Source: Dunaliella salina (lineage: Eukaryota > Chlorophyta > Chlorophyceae > Chlamydomonadales > Dunaliellaceae). Taken from it: a DNA stretch of 19,146 nucleotides. The stretch's first letter is position 1. Every line of letters starts with the position of its first letter. The notes under the pieces were generated by a model that saw only the letters and a list, made by a program, of their open reading frames with translations, had not been told where the DNA came from and ran no database searches. Positions 9,161-17,312 of the stretch are shown here, one piece after another. The position numbers were made by a program, and so were the translations under genes. The DNA lies in assembly GCA_002284615.2 (NCBI GenBank), contig MU070107.1, positions 33,705-52,850 of the forward strand, read 5' to 3'.

Positions 9161-9214
9161 TTAAAGGATGCATTGTTGAAAATTTGGCCAAGCTTCCCTG
9201 ATGTCTTCAGGTTC

Positions 9215-9760
9215 TCAGCTTGGCTCCCAATTAATGCGTACAAGCTCATTGCTGAAAGAGTTAGATTCCGTTTCTAATTTCTCATCTTTGCTGAGAGTTG
9301 TGCATGCAGGGCAGGCCCAATAAGTGCTGTTGTCTATATCCTGTCTTTGTGCATCAGAGTAGCATCCGAGCTCCTTCATGCAAGACCAGTGGTAGGTTGA
9401 ATGGCAGACATCGCAGATGTACGTGTCAAGGTAGGGGGGCTTAGAGTTTATGGGCTCTTTGCCGCCATTGTAGTTGCAGATCTCACAACAGGCGCACTCA
9501 ATCTCAGCTCGGGCGGCAGGTTTGGTATTGACAGGGGTGAACCCAGCGCGTTTGAACATTAAGAGGGCCCATTTTTTTATGGTCATGGGCGCGAAGTGGG
9601 TCAGGTATTGTTTCTGGTGCTTGGGAGGCTCATTGTTCCTGCCTCTTTTCTTGGCTATGATGATCCTCCATTCACTGATATGTGTGATATCATTTAGGTC
9701 ATAGTTGTAAATAGTATTAATTGCGTCTAGGGGGTTCGTTTCTTCTATTACTTTTCTCAA
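9215..9760 (-). pseudogene. LINE B copy 1: PHD finger region
   Basis: Residues 92-153 of this frame hold a C4HC3 pattern: CEIC (C92, C95), CDVC (C116, C119), H124, C127, then YWACPAC (W148, C150, C153). The Trp two residues before the last Cys pair is typical of PHD fingers, which bind histone H3 tails. All eight metal ligands are present. Upstream are basic stretches (AKKRGRNNEPPKHQKQ) and an IKKWALLMFKRAGF helix. The TGA at its end (WEPS-stop) is an in-frame stop, since the same frame goes on into the methyltransferase-like part. PHD fingers are known in ORF1 proteins of some CR1-clade LINEs. Here one sits in the same frame as the nuclease-bearing protein. Confidence 0.8.
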
Positions 9761-9915
9761 TTTATTTTCCTTGTAGTGCCAGAGCTGTGTGTGTGGGGCT
9801 GTTTGGCTCAGTGGAGAGATACTAGGGATGGAGAGGTTTGTATTGAGTTAAAGAAGTTTTCTCCTCTTTGCCTTCTGTCGGCTGTTTTGTGTGCCTTAGT
9901 TAGAGGAAGTGAGAG

Positions 9916-10923
9916 TCATGGTGAGAGGCTTGGAAGGGGAGCTTGGTTGGTGGTGATTGGGGGGTAGGTTCTCGCTATGGTGTTGTAAGGCCAGGGGGTT
10001 GGATATTGTTTGGTTACAGATGCACTGTGTGTGGAAGGAGCTTTATTGTGACTTTGATCGCGTGTGCTTGCTGGGTGGCTTCTTGGGGGGAGACACATGT
10101 GTACAGCCTGTGGGTCACATCTGTGTGGGGCATCAGGATGGTTAGGTTGAGTGGTGGGGAGTGTAAAGTTGGTAGAGGCGGCTCTTTTCCTGATGGAGGT
10201 GGTGGTTAAAGGACTGTCCTGGGTGCAAAGGGGTACTGTTGGTGTTATAACGCGTGCTTGCGTGGGTGTGGTGGCCGAGTATGGGATCTCTGTGGTTCCT
10301 TGCTGAATTTCCTGAGTGGGGAGCAGTAAGTAGTTTTGAGTTCTGTTTTGTACTAAGGAGGTTGCTCTTGTGGTTATACTGGCTGTTTGTTTGCTTTTAG
10401 ATCGAGTCCTTTTGCTAGGTGGTTCTTCTGTTGGATTTATGGTACTTTGAGATAGTGTATTCAGTGGTATGGCTTGGGTGGGGGGCACATCATGTTCTTT
10501 GGCGGCTCCCTGAGGATTATTGCAGCGTTGTTGGGGCTCCTTTGGGTTGTGGTTCCTTGTACGTTCTCTTGTGTGGTATCCTGAGTGTTTCTAGGGTTCG
10601 TGCTGGCCTCTTCTGAAGGTGTGGAGGAGGTCCCTTGTGTGCTGTGAGAAGTTGTGGTCAGGAAATTGGTGCTCTGGGAAGTGATCTTAAAGGGGGCAGT
10701 GTTTAGGGAGGTGGTGTGCAGGGAGGTTTTTTTTGTGTGTGTTTAAGGAGGTGGTGGATTGATTGGTGTTTATTCCTGCTGTGTTGGCCTCTTGATTCTG
10801 TGTTGCTTTGTTAGGGTTGTGGATGGGGGCAGTGATTGAATTAAGGCACACTGTATTGGATCCCCAGAGATAGCGTTGGTTGCAAAGGAGATCCTTAACG
10901 AAGTAAGCATGTGTCAAATGCAT
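9916..10923 (-). pseudogene. LINE B copy 1: low-complexity N-terminal region
   Basis: Two stretches in one frame (10923-10687 and 10488-9916) with stops between them. The first begins MHLTHAYFVKDLLCNQRYLW and becomes Asn/Thr-rich. The second is Thr/Pro/Ser-rich with a basic patch PPSKRTRSKSKQ that could act as a nuclear localisation signal. There is no fold I recognise. A frameshift between 9780 and 9916 separates it from the PHD frame. The Met at 10923 is the first in frame and may or may not be the real start. Confidence 0.5.
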
Positions 10924-10924
10924 A

Positions 10925-11220
10925 GACTAATGTATGCTTGAGGCACAGGCCAATCTCCAAACCAGTGGGAGGCAGGCAAGAAGTCTTTCAAACAGACTTC
11001 ATGTACAGTCTTCTAACTAGATTTCCGTTACACTTTCAATTACAGTTTGGCCCCTCTGGACCTTGCCAGTTCATTTCATCACAGCGAAACATCATCCGTT
11101 GATTTTACACGGGGGCTTTCCCCACCACGTCCCTTTTGGACAATCTTGAGCGTCTGGCAGGTAATCAAAGTTGGAAGCACAAACCATAGAAATCCTGAAT
11201 TGACTTTTCAGGGAGACATC
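10925..11220. other. Junction between LINE B copy 1 and LINE A copy 2
   Basis: The sequence between the first Met of LINE B (minus) and the first recognisable RT residues of LINE A copy 2 (plus). The plus frame at 11047-11256 is open but does not align with anything I know. It could hold the 5' UTR of B, upstream RT sequence of A, or target DNA. Confidence 0.4.
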
Positions 11221-11229
11221 AGGTGCGCT

Positions 11230-12845
11230 GGTCGTCAGTTTGGCATGCAGCATTAATTGATTTCAAACAAGCACACAACACAATTCCTGGAGGCATTATG
11301 GGCTCACCTCCAGAGCATTCGCACGCCCAACTGCTTGCTTGCCATTCTAAGAATCATCGATACGATGATGATGAGTATGTTAAAATTGAAGGTTGTAAGC
11401 GAGCCCATGTGCATCCAAGTTTAGTTCAGGGGTACAACAAGGCTGCCCATTGTCACCTCTATGTTTTCTCTCTACATTAATGATGGTAACTGCTTCGCTG
11501 AAAACGTGCAAGGGGCTGCCACAGGTGTAAGTGACACTCAAGTCAAACACATGCTGTATGCGAACAATTTGTGCCTCACTGCCAATCACCCTACTGTACT
11601 GCAAACCATGCTGGATAGGTTGTATGGGTATGCTCAGAGGAAGGGATTGATGATCGACGTGTCAAAGCCTGAAGTTGTGCATTTTAATCCAAAGGGCAAC
11701 AATGTTATCACCTTTATGCTAGGTGGAGCACAGCTTGTGCGAGCGGGATCATTTGAATATCTAGGCATGCTCTTCATGAGGCGTGTAGCTTCTTTCTATC
11801 TCTCTGAACACATGTGTGCACCTTTCTTGGCTGGATACTGGCGTGTCAGGCAACTGGCATGTGACTATAAGCTTACAGATCAACCCCACACCATGCTAGT
11901 TTGGGGCACTAGGTTTTTGCAACCAGGCGCTGAAGTGGAGTGTCCTTTGCAACTGTGCATCTTTGCCTGCTAAAGCGTATCTTAGGCGTGAAGCGCACTG
12001 GACATAATTGGTCTGTGCTACGTGAATGTGGCTTTGAACCACTGCAATTTTATTGGTTCCGCTCAGCTGTGAGGTTTTACAATGCATTGCTCGCCTGCAA
12101 TACTGTAACCCTCCGCAAGGTGCTTGCAGCAAATGTTGTCATGAGTACTGCTTCTTCAAAATGTTAAGCTTCAGAATTTATATCTGCCTTTGAAGGCCTG
12201 GGTAGGCGTAACACCTTTGTACAATGCGTTTCTTCAGGCCAACCAATGAATATTAAGGATTTTGTGGTTGATCTGAGGAATAGGCATAGAAGTGTGTAGC
12301 CAACTGAAGAGCAAGCTGAGCAGGATGAGCATCCCAGCAAGTCAACTTGGGATTTGATACCATAACTGGGTGGCATTACCACTTCGACATCATTCTTATT
12401 TTGGCAAGCCCATCCATGTTCCTAGGTATCTGTATCTTGACGTGGGTAGGCACATACGGAGGAACATTGCATGCTTCAGGTTGCACGCTCATAACTTGTG
12501 GGTTGAAACCTCGCATTGGCAAGGGCATGCACCTACTTGTGATTTGTGTGGCTCCCTTAAATTTCAAGATGAAAGACATGTTGTTTTTTGCTGCTCTTGC
12601 AACTTCTTGTATCGTCTCAGAAGAAAGTTTGCACACCAGTCTGCTTCTTGGTCTGCACACAGAGTGATGTTAGGAGACACAGGCCCTTTTTTCTTTTCTT
12701 GATCTCGTCCTGGGGATGTATTCCGTTTTTTCCAAAACGTGTTAAAGTTGGTTAACCAAGAAACTGATACAGCCCGATGCATCAACAAACTGATTTTTTT
12801 TCATAATACCCAGCAGCCAAACTACCTGGCTGAAGGTTTTCAAAC
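11230..12845 (+). mobile_element. LINE family A, copy 2
   Basis: Collinear with copy 1 (2085-3700) but extends further 5', into RT motif A. It ends shortly after the identical 25-base string at 12812-12836. Neither poly-A tail nor target duplication could be identified. Confidence 0.8.
11236..12800 (+). pseudogene. LINE A reverse transcriptase, catalytically dead copy
   Basis: WHAALIDFKQAHNTIPGGI is RT motif A, with the usual second Asp (AYD/AFD) replaced by Asn. The strands before motif C follow (FSLYINDGNCFAENVQG). Motif C reads YANN instead of YADD (11561-11572), removing both catalytic metal ligands. About 48 bases are deleted relative to copy 1 between HTML and WGTR (near 11895). Frameshifts near 11460, 11940 and 12300 and internal stops follow. 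The C-terminus keeps a zinc knuckle (C57, C60, H70, C74/C75 in the frame from 12370) better than copy 1 does, and the DVFRFFQ/QQPNYLAEG end. Confidence 0.87.
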
Positions 12846-12849
12846 CTTC

Positions 12850-13117
12850 CCTCCCTAAAGTAAATGCAATGTGTGTGGCAATTTTTTTTTTTGGCGTGTG
12901 TCAAACCAGAAAGAGCATGGCAGGCCCATGTCTTGGTCCTGAATTCATCCTGATCTGGTGTGGGAAGTGCCTTGCCGCCTGCGTCGATTTCCATACTTTT
13001 TGCTTCTTGTTCTCACCAGTCCTTTCCTGCTTCCTTTTGTTATTTTGATCACTTGTGAATGAACAATTTTGTATGTGCCATTCTTAAAAGGCTATTCCTC
13101 TTTTTTTTTTCCTGCAG
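12850..13117. other. Unassigned, pyrimidine-rich sequence
   Basis: T-runs at 12880-12890 and 13102-13111. The second forms a strong splice-acceptor tract ending CTGCAG at 13117. I see no coding sequence here. Confidence 0.4.
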
Positions 13118-13240
13118 GCAATGACACGTTCTGTCTGCAAGAGGCAGCTGAGCATTTCAACGCAATCCCCATTTTGGTCGGCAGGGACCGGAGTGTCTAC
13201 ATGCCCACTCTATAGCAGACAAAAGCAGCTTGTGCGCCAG
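13118..13240 (+). CDS. Possible exon, unrecognised protein
   Basis: Bounded by TTTTCCTGCAG (ending 13117) and CAG|GTGAGG (from 13241). The frame FCLQEAAEHFNAIPILVGRD reads like protein and runs to a TAG at about 13213. A second frame (PLYSRQKQLVRQ) is open across the end, suggesting one small frameshift. Product unknown. It may belong with the exon-like pieces at 13715 and 14897. Confidence 0.3.
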
Positions 13241-13714
13241 GTGAGGAGTGGTAAAAACGCAAAATCACTGCAACATTGTATTGCAGCGCCTTCTTGCAGG
13301 CACCAGCCTGCATGAGCATACCAATCCAACCCACTCAGACAGCGAAGTCAGCATAGAGAATCAAATATCAAAGTGCTGGAGTCCGTACTTGTACATTTGT
13401 GCATATAAGCATGCTTTAGGAAAGCGCTTTTGCTTTGTGCAGGGCATGAGTCCATCTTAATGCCCTCAAATCCAGTTCTCTGCCCATATAGAGTGTACTC
13501 CCTGAATGCCTCTAAAACACATATATGCTTGCGCCTCACACATTGCGCACAAGCGTGGACTGACTGTCACGGGCTCTGCAACCTCTCTGCAGGCCACGCA
13601 CGAGTCCTGGCTGGTCCATCATCTTCTATCTAGGTTCAACCTGTCTCTTTGCTCTATTTGTCACTTTCATGAAGGAGCCCAACAGATAACACCTTTAAAT
13701 CCCCACATTCGCAG
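13241..13714. other. Probable intronic or unassigned sequence
   Basis: Lies between a donor-like GTGAGG at 13241 and an acceptor-like CATTCGCAG at 13714. Other CTTGCAG-type acceptors (13299) occur inside. Frames here have no recognisable content. Confidence 0.3.
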
Positions 13715-13995
13715 GGACGAAAACTTTCCAACAGAAGAGCCTCCCTTCCGACAGCCATGTAGAAGGCAACACTCAGGAGGACGTGCTGAAGAACATGATC
13801 AAGAGGATTGAAGAACGCATCAAGAGCAAAGTCTACCCTCCCCTGAAACCCAACCGGCATGGCTGGCCAAAAGGCGTGCGACTGCCTGGGTGCATCAATG
13901 CAAATGACCAGCTATCGCTTGTGAGGGAACACTATGCCTTGAACTGGGTGCAGAGGTCGCTTTTCCAGTGGTTTCGAGGCTTACCCAAACCTATG
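13715..13995 (+). CDS. Possible exon, unrecognised protein
   Basis: The frame is open from the CGCAG acceptor to CCTAT|GTGAGT at 13996. It encodes about 93 residues, including EDVLKNMIKRIEERIKSKVY, PNRHGWPKGVRLPG and LNWVQRSLFQWFRGLPKPM. The composition and both splice signals favour a real exon. The basic, aromatic-rich C-terminal part suggests nucleic-acid binding, but I recognise no family. It could be a host gene or the transposase gene of a DNA transposon. Confidence 0.4.
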
Positions 13996-14598
13996 TGAGT
14001 GTGCACAAACTGGACAATGTTTCCAGAAGAGACTGGATAGGTAAAGGGATGCAGTAAGGCAGCATTTCACTCAAATGGAGGGACCATCTGGTGCATGCAA
14101 ACAATGTTATTGTTCATGGGCTAGGAGACCATAACTTATTGTGCATTGAGTACCAAGCACGTGTGCCAGGATGTGGCACACAATGTGTGATTTTGGTTCC
14201 AGCCTGGCTTTCTCTTGCACTACACCTTGAGTGTTGCCAGTTGGGTTGCATTTGCCTGATTTACGTTTAGCATAAGCCCCATGAATCACAATGTCATTTC
14301 CAGCCACATCTCTACCCAAATGGACATTTCTGTTCGTGACAAATATGAAGTTCTCAGATCATGTGAATATCATGAACTTCTCAGATCAAGTGAATACCGT
14401 GCATGCCAAAAAACACTATGAAAAGGTCAAATGGAATTGGCCACACACAGACTCCTGTCTTTCCCATTCAGCTGCAAAGTGAGGACCTTTTTCTTTTTTA
14501 AATCAAATTGTGCATTGCTCAAATGAAGGCAATGTTGTCCTTCTTTTTCCCTTGTTCAAATTCAAAGCTGCATACCAATTGCTCATTAGCTTTTTTGG
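13996..14598. other. Unassigned sequence with a 27-bp tandem duplication
   Basis: Mostly without coding signal. A frame at 14291-14482 contains two 27-base copies (14345-14371, 14372-14398) encoding MKFSDHVNI and MNFSDQVNT, followed by VHAKKHYEKVKWNWPH. The latter resembles a minus-strand stretch at 5180-5232. Confidence 0.35.
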
Positions 14599-14805
14599 GT
14601 GTTATGTGGTTCCAAGGTGGATGAGTCTTGTGCCTTTCAATGGGGGGTTTTGAGGCCAGGTCATTCCGAGCTGTACATGAGGGTGGTGGGCATGATCAAA
14701 AATGAAAAAGAACATGCATGCAATCTAAAGAAACAAGCTATTTACCTCCCTTCGTATCTTGAAGAAGAAGTATCCCCTGCCCTAATTCATGGAATGCATT
14801 TTTGA
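14599..14805 (+). CDS. Small open frame, unrecognised
   Basis: A 68-codon frame with a charged middle (RVVGMIKNEKEHACNLKKQ) and an acidic patch (YLEEEV). There are no motifs and no clear splice signals. It may be chance. Confidence 0.15.
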   Translation: MLCGSKVDESCAFQWGVLRPGHSELYMRVVGMIKNEKEHACNLKKQAIYLPSYLEEEVSPALIHGMHF

Positions 14806-14896
14806 CACCCCTGCATTCATGCATGATGGTTGACATTTCTAAAAATCCTGTTAACACAGGGGTTAAAGCTGCCTTCTCTTCTCTCGGTGCTTGCAG

Positions 14897-15246
14897 TGGA
14901 GGCCCACCCTTCAGGCATCCTTGTGGTCATAGAGGACGGTGATGTCACAGATGAGCAGCACAGCAGCCTCCCAGCAGCATCTCAGGAGGAGAATGGCAGC
15001 AGCAGCAGCAGCAGCAGCAGCAGTGGCAACATCGACAGCGATTGTGTTGAGTCCAAACGAGATTTGCTCGCAGGCGCCTTTCACGACCCCATGGTAGCAA
15101 AGCTGTTTCTGCAGCTGCTAGAAGCTTCCAACCCTGAGCAGGGACGCGTACCCTTAGAGCTACCCGTGAGTGTGGTTCCCGTCTTGGAGGTGCTGAGGCA
15201 GCTGGCGCAGGAATGCGTTGAGGGAAATGAGGGTGTGGGAGCTTGA
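14897..15246 (+). CDS. Possible last exon, unrecognised acidic protein
   Basis: Follows TCGGTGCTTGCAG. It encodes about 115 residues: EAHPSGILVVIEDGDVTDEQ, a serine run from an AGC repeat, then amphipathic helices (FHDPMVAKLFLQLLEASN, VVPVLEVLRQLAQECVEG) and a TGA at 15244-15246. It stops five bases before the minisatellite, so the natural C-terminus may have been altered by repeat expansion. Function unknown. Confidence 0.4.
14997..15021. repeat. (AGC)n microsatellite within a frame
   Basis: About eight AGC triplets read as a run of Ser in the surrounding frame. Common in repeat-rich algal coding sequence. Confidence 0.85.
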
Positions 15247-15250
15247 GAGA

Positions 15251-15702
15251 GGATGCGATGGATGATGGCCAGCAGGGAGCTCAAGGGGAGGATGTGATTG
15301 GTGATGGCCAGCAGGGAGCTCAGGTGGAGGATGCGATGGGTGATGGCCAGCAGGGAGCTCAGGGGGAGGATGCGATGGGTGATGGCCAGCAGGGAGCTCA
15401 GGGGGAGGATAACCTTGCTGGCCATCACCCATCGCATCGATGCGATGGGTGATGGCCAGCAAGGAGCTCAGGGGGAGGATGCGATGAGTGATGGCCAGCA
15501 GGGAGCTCAGGGGGAGGATGCGATGGGTGATGGCCAGCAGGGATCTCAGGGGGAGGATGCGATGGGTGATGGCCAGCAGGGAGCTCAGGGGGAGGATGCG
15601 ATGCGTGATGGCCAGCAGGGAGCTCAAGGGGGGGATGCGATGCGTGATGGCCAGCAGGGAGCTCAGGGGAAGGATGCGAGGGGTGATGGCCAGCAGGGAG
15701 CT
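15251..15702. repeat. 39-bp minisatellite
   Basis: Eleven direct units of about 39 bases (GGATGCGATGGGTGATGGCC, then AGCAGGGAGCTCAGGGGGA), with one inverted partial unit after the fourth. Units differ by a few bases. Since 39 is divisible by three and most frames lack stops, both strands give long repetitive frames (plus: DAMGDGQQGAQGE; minus: HRILPLSSLLAIT and PPPELPAGHHPSH). These need not be proteins. The last unit runs directly into LINE B copy 2. Confidence 0.95.
15413..15464. repeat. Perfect 52-bp palindrome inside the minisatellite
   Basis: 26-base arms with no spacer: the left arm starts CCTTGCTGGCCATCACCC and the right arm (15439-15464) is its exact reverse complement. The left arm is an inverted piece of the minisatellite unit. 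As single-stranded DNA or RNA it would fold into a full hairpin. Confidence 0.95.
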
Positions 15703-16159
15703 GCAAGGACTCCTTTCCCGCAAATCCATGCTTGAAAGAAAGTACTCCAGCAAGGAGATCAAAGACTCTTTTTCACGAGCCCTTCCACCTCACGTTCATC
15801 ACGCCCTTCAAAAATGGGCTTTAGTAGCCCAAGGAAAAATGGCCTCCCAACTAGACTATAACCCACAATATCAAAATTATTGGAGTGCGCACTCCCGAGA
15901 CACTCTCTTTGGTGCCATGCATAATGCCTTCTCATCCAAATTCTCAGGCTTCTCAGTCTGCCATCCCATTTATGATGAGGGAATCATGACCCAAGCTTTG
16001 CAACATGCCATTTACTCTGCCATTCTCAACACAGAGGCCACTGCTACATTCATGTTTCTTCCGGCTTGGAATAAGAACATGATAACCGACCCCTACTCCA
16101 AACTTTTCACTGCCTATCCCCACCTCTGTTACAAACTTGGAACCATACCTCGCGAATAA
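15697..16159 (+). pseudogene. LINE B copy 2: PCIF1-like methyltransferase-fold domain (C-terminal part)
   Basis: SSKEIKDSFSRALPPHVHHA, QKWALVAQGKMASQLDYNP and YWSAHSRDTLFGAMHNAFSS are followed by KFSGFSVCHPIYDEG and ATATFMFLPAWNKN. Every block matches copy 1, including HPIY and the 36-residue spacing to the Trp of FLPAW. The block DPYSKLFTAYPHLCYKLGTI follows. A TAA comes after GTIPRE, but the same frame continues through YSAPQSRLNQEYLT, a second stop and FAVWNTAARIHLN into the RNase H frame. The domain is therefore fused to RNase H with no RT between. Confidence 0.6.
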
Positions 16160-16227
16160 CTCAGTTACAGTGCCCCTCAATCCCGCCTTAACCAAGAGTA
16201 CCTTACCTAAGCATACCTGGGACCTTC

Positions 16228-16302
16228 GTAAGAAAAGAAAATAAAGAAAAGTCTATGCAGGCTAAAGGCCGGGTGCATTAAGGGAAGAACCCCTAACAAA
16301 AG
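16228..16302 (-). repeat. Short dispersed repeat, copy 3, inserted in LINE B
   Basis: On the plus strand GTAAGAAAAGAAAA opens the segment and CCCCTAACAAAAG closes it. The middle block AGAAAAGTCTATGCAGGC and the block GTGCATTAAGGGAAG match 730-775. By alignment with LINE B copy 1 (from CCTGG to GCTGTTTGGAAC) the segment is an extra 75 bases, a multiple of three, so the frame is kept. It has intron-like GTAAG...CTAAC...AG structure. It also resembles, in antisense, the LINE B 3' tail at 5602-5625. Confidence 0.6.
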
Positions 16303-16435
16303 TTTTTTTGCTGTTTGGAACACTGCAGCTCGAATCCATCTTAACATCCATAACAAAAACAGGGCCTGAGAGGAGATTTGAAAGAAGCCACAGAGTGGAA
16401 GCTCAAGATTCAGCAGCCACCCTGTCCTAAATCCC

Positions 16436-17312
16436 ATGCATGCTCACATGCCAGATTTCAATAAAATGGAACGCCTCCCATTCGACAAACAACACGTCTC
16501 CAAGCAGCCTAGAAATTCACACATGAATATCCAAGGTACAGACTTGGTGCCCAGCCAATCCAGTATTCTCCTAACTCTCAAAGTTGCTGACTGGAGGACA
16601 TGGGCATACACAGATGGCAGCTGCCTTGTCCATAACGGTAAGCAAGAAATTGGAGCAGGCGTCTACTGCCCGTCCACTGACAGCGAGAACTTTGTAGAAC
16701 CAAACGGTGCCGGGATTACTAAAACCATCACTAGAGCTGAATTAGCAGCAATTGCTGCTGCTATCATTACCAAATATGAGATATTGCATCAGACAGCCTC
16801 ACCTCTTTCGATCAAATACGTAAGCAGCTTCTCTATCCTGAAAGACATCTGAGGCATATCCAAGGAGACGTCCCTAAAATGATTTCAATGCTCATTAGGA
16901 TTTCCATACCAAAATTCGAATTTACAAAGTGAAGTACCATGCTGGCATCGCTGGAAATGAATGTGCAGATGCCATTGCAAAGCATCTGGCTAAGCAAGCC
17001 CAGAACTGTGTGGCAGACACCGAGATCCCTGGTGCAGGTCCTGGTGAAAATCCATTTACAAATATTTTCTGGTCAGCCAAGGAAGAAAGAGTGCATGCTG
17101 CGGGCACATCTACGGTTCCACCACCCGCCCACAAGCTCACCTATTTCCCCAATCTTCAAGATGCCCTCAAGCCCCACATGCATTCTAAACACAAGCTTGG
17201 ATATGCCAATGCCAAAACAGGCTACTACTCCCACTATCAGAACTTATTACCACAAGTAGATAAAAAAACAGCAATGCCTTCAGAAATATGCCCAACATTT
17301 CTGTACCCATGA
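16436..17312 (+). pseudogene. LINE B copy 2: RNase H
   Basis: WRTWAYTDGSCLVHNGKQEI (first Asp) and TRAELAAIAAAI (Glu) lie in the frame 16436-16852. After a frameshift near 16780, IASDSLTSFDQIRKQ gives the second Asp. After another near 16928, KVKYHAGIAGNECADAIAK gives the His and the final Asp. All catalytic residues survive but in three frames. Downstream KLTYFPNLQDALKPHMHSKH matches copy 1. Family-known role: degrading the RNA strand of RNA-DNA hybrids during retrotransposition. Confidence 0.88.

Larger units (their letters stand above)
5602..10923 (-). mobile_element. LINE family B, copy 1 (longest copy; PHD, methyltransferase-like, RNase H, CCHC, RLE)
   Basis: A single decayed element read on the minus strand. 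Frame arithmetic supports one ancestral ORF: the PHD and methyltransferase parts share a frame. The two halves of RNase H share a frame once a 484-base insertion is subtracted. The second RNase H half, the zinc knuckle and the start of the nuclease also share a frame, broken only by stops. The 3' end is a TTTTC-type tail at about 5602-5622, matching the end of the 7161-7635 insertion. No reverse transcriptase is visible between PHD and RNase H. The order RNase H, CCHC, C-terminal nuclease is that of RLE-bearing LINEs (compare algal Dualen/RandI and R2-group elements). The 5' boundary near 10923 is the first in-frame Met, not a proven end. Confidence 0.8.

Noticed and set aside
8865..9164. Plus-strand frame of 99 codons
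   Set aside because: Antisense shadow of the LINE B frame, with no motifs.
9943..10616. Several plus-strand Gly/Val/Trp-rich frames
   Set aside because: Shadows of the Thr/Pro-rich N-terminal region of LINE B on the minus strand.
5602..10923. Target-site duplication of LINE B copy 1
   Set aside because: I compared the sequence next to the 3' tail (GCAGGCACACTG) with sequence around 10925-11040 and found only short G/A/C-rich matches that are not convincing.
15251..15702. Regular repeats resembling a CRISPR array
   Set aside because: Units are directly adjacent with no variable spacers, in a eukaryotic repeat-rich context.
15081..15762. Long minus-strand and plus-strand frames through the minisatellite (repeats of ILPLSSLLAITHR, PPPELPAGHHPSH, DGQQGAQGEDAM)
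   Set aside because: They follow automatically from a stop-poor 39-bp unit divisible by three and are open in several frames at once. There is no sign that any is selected as protein.
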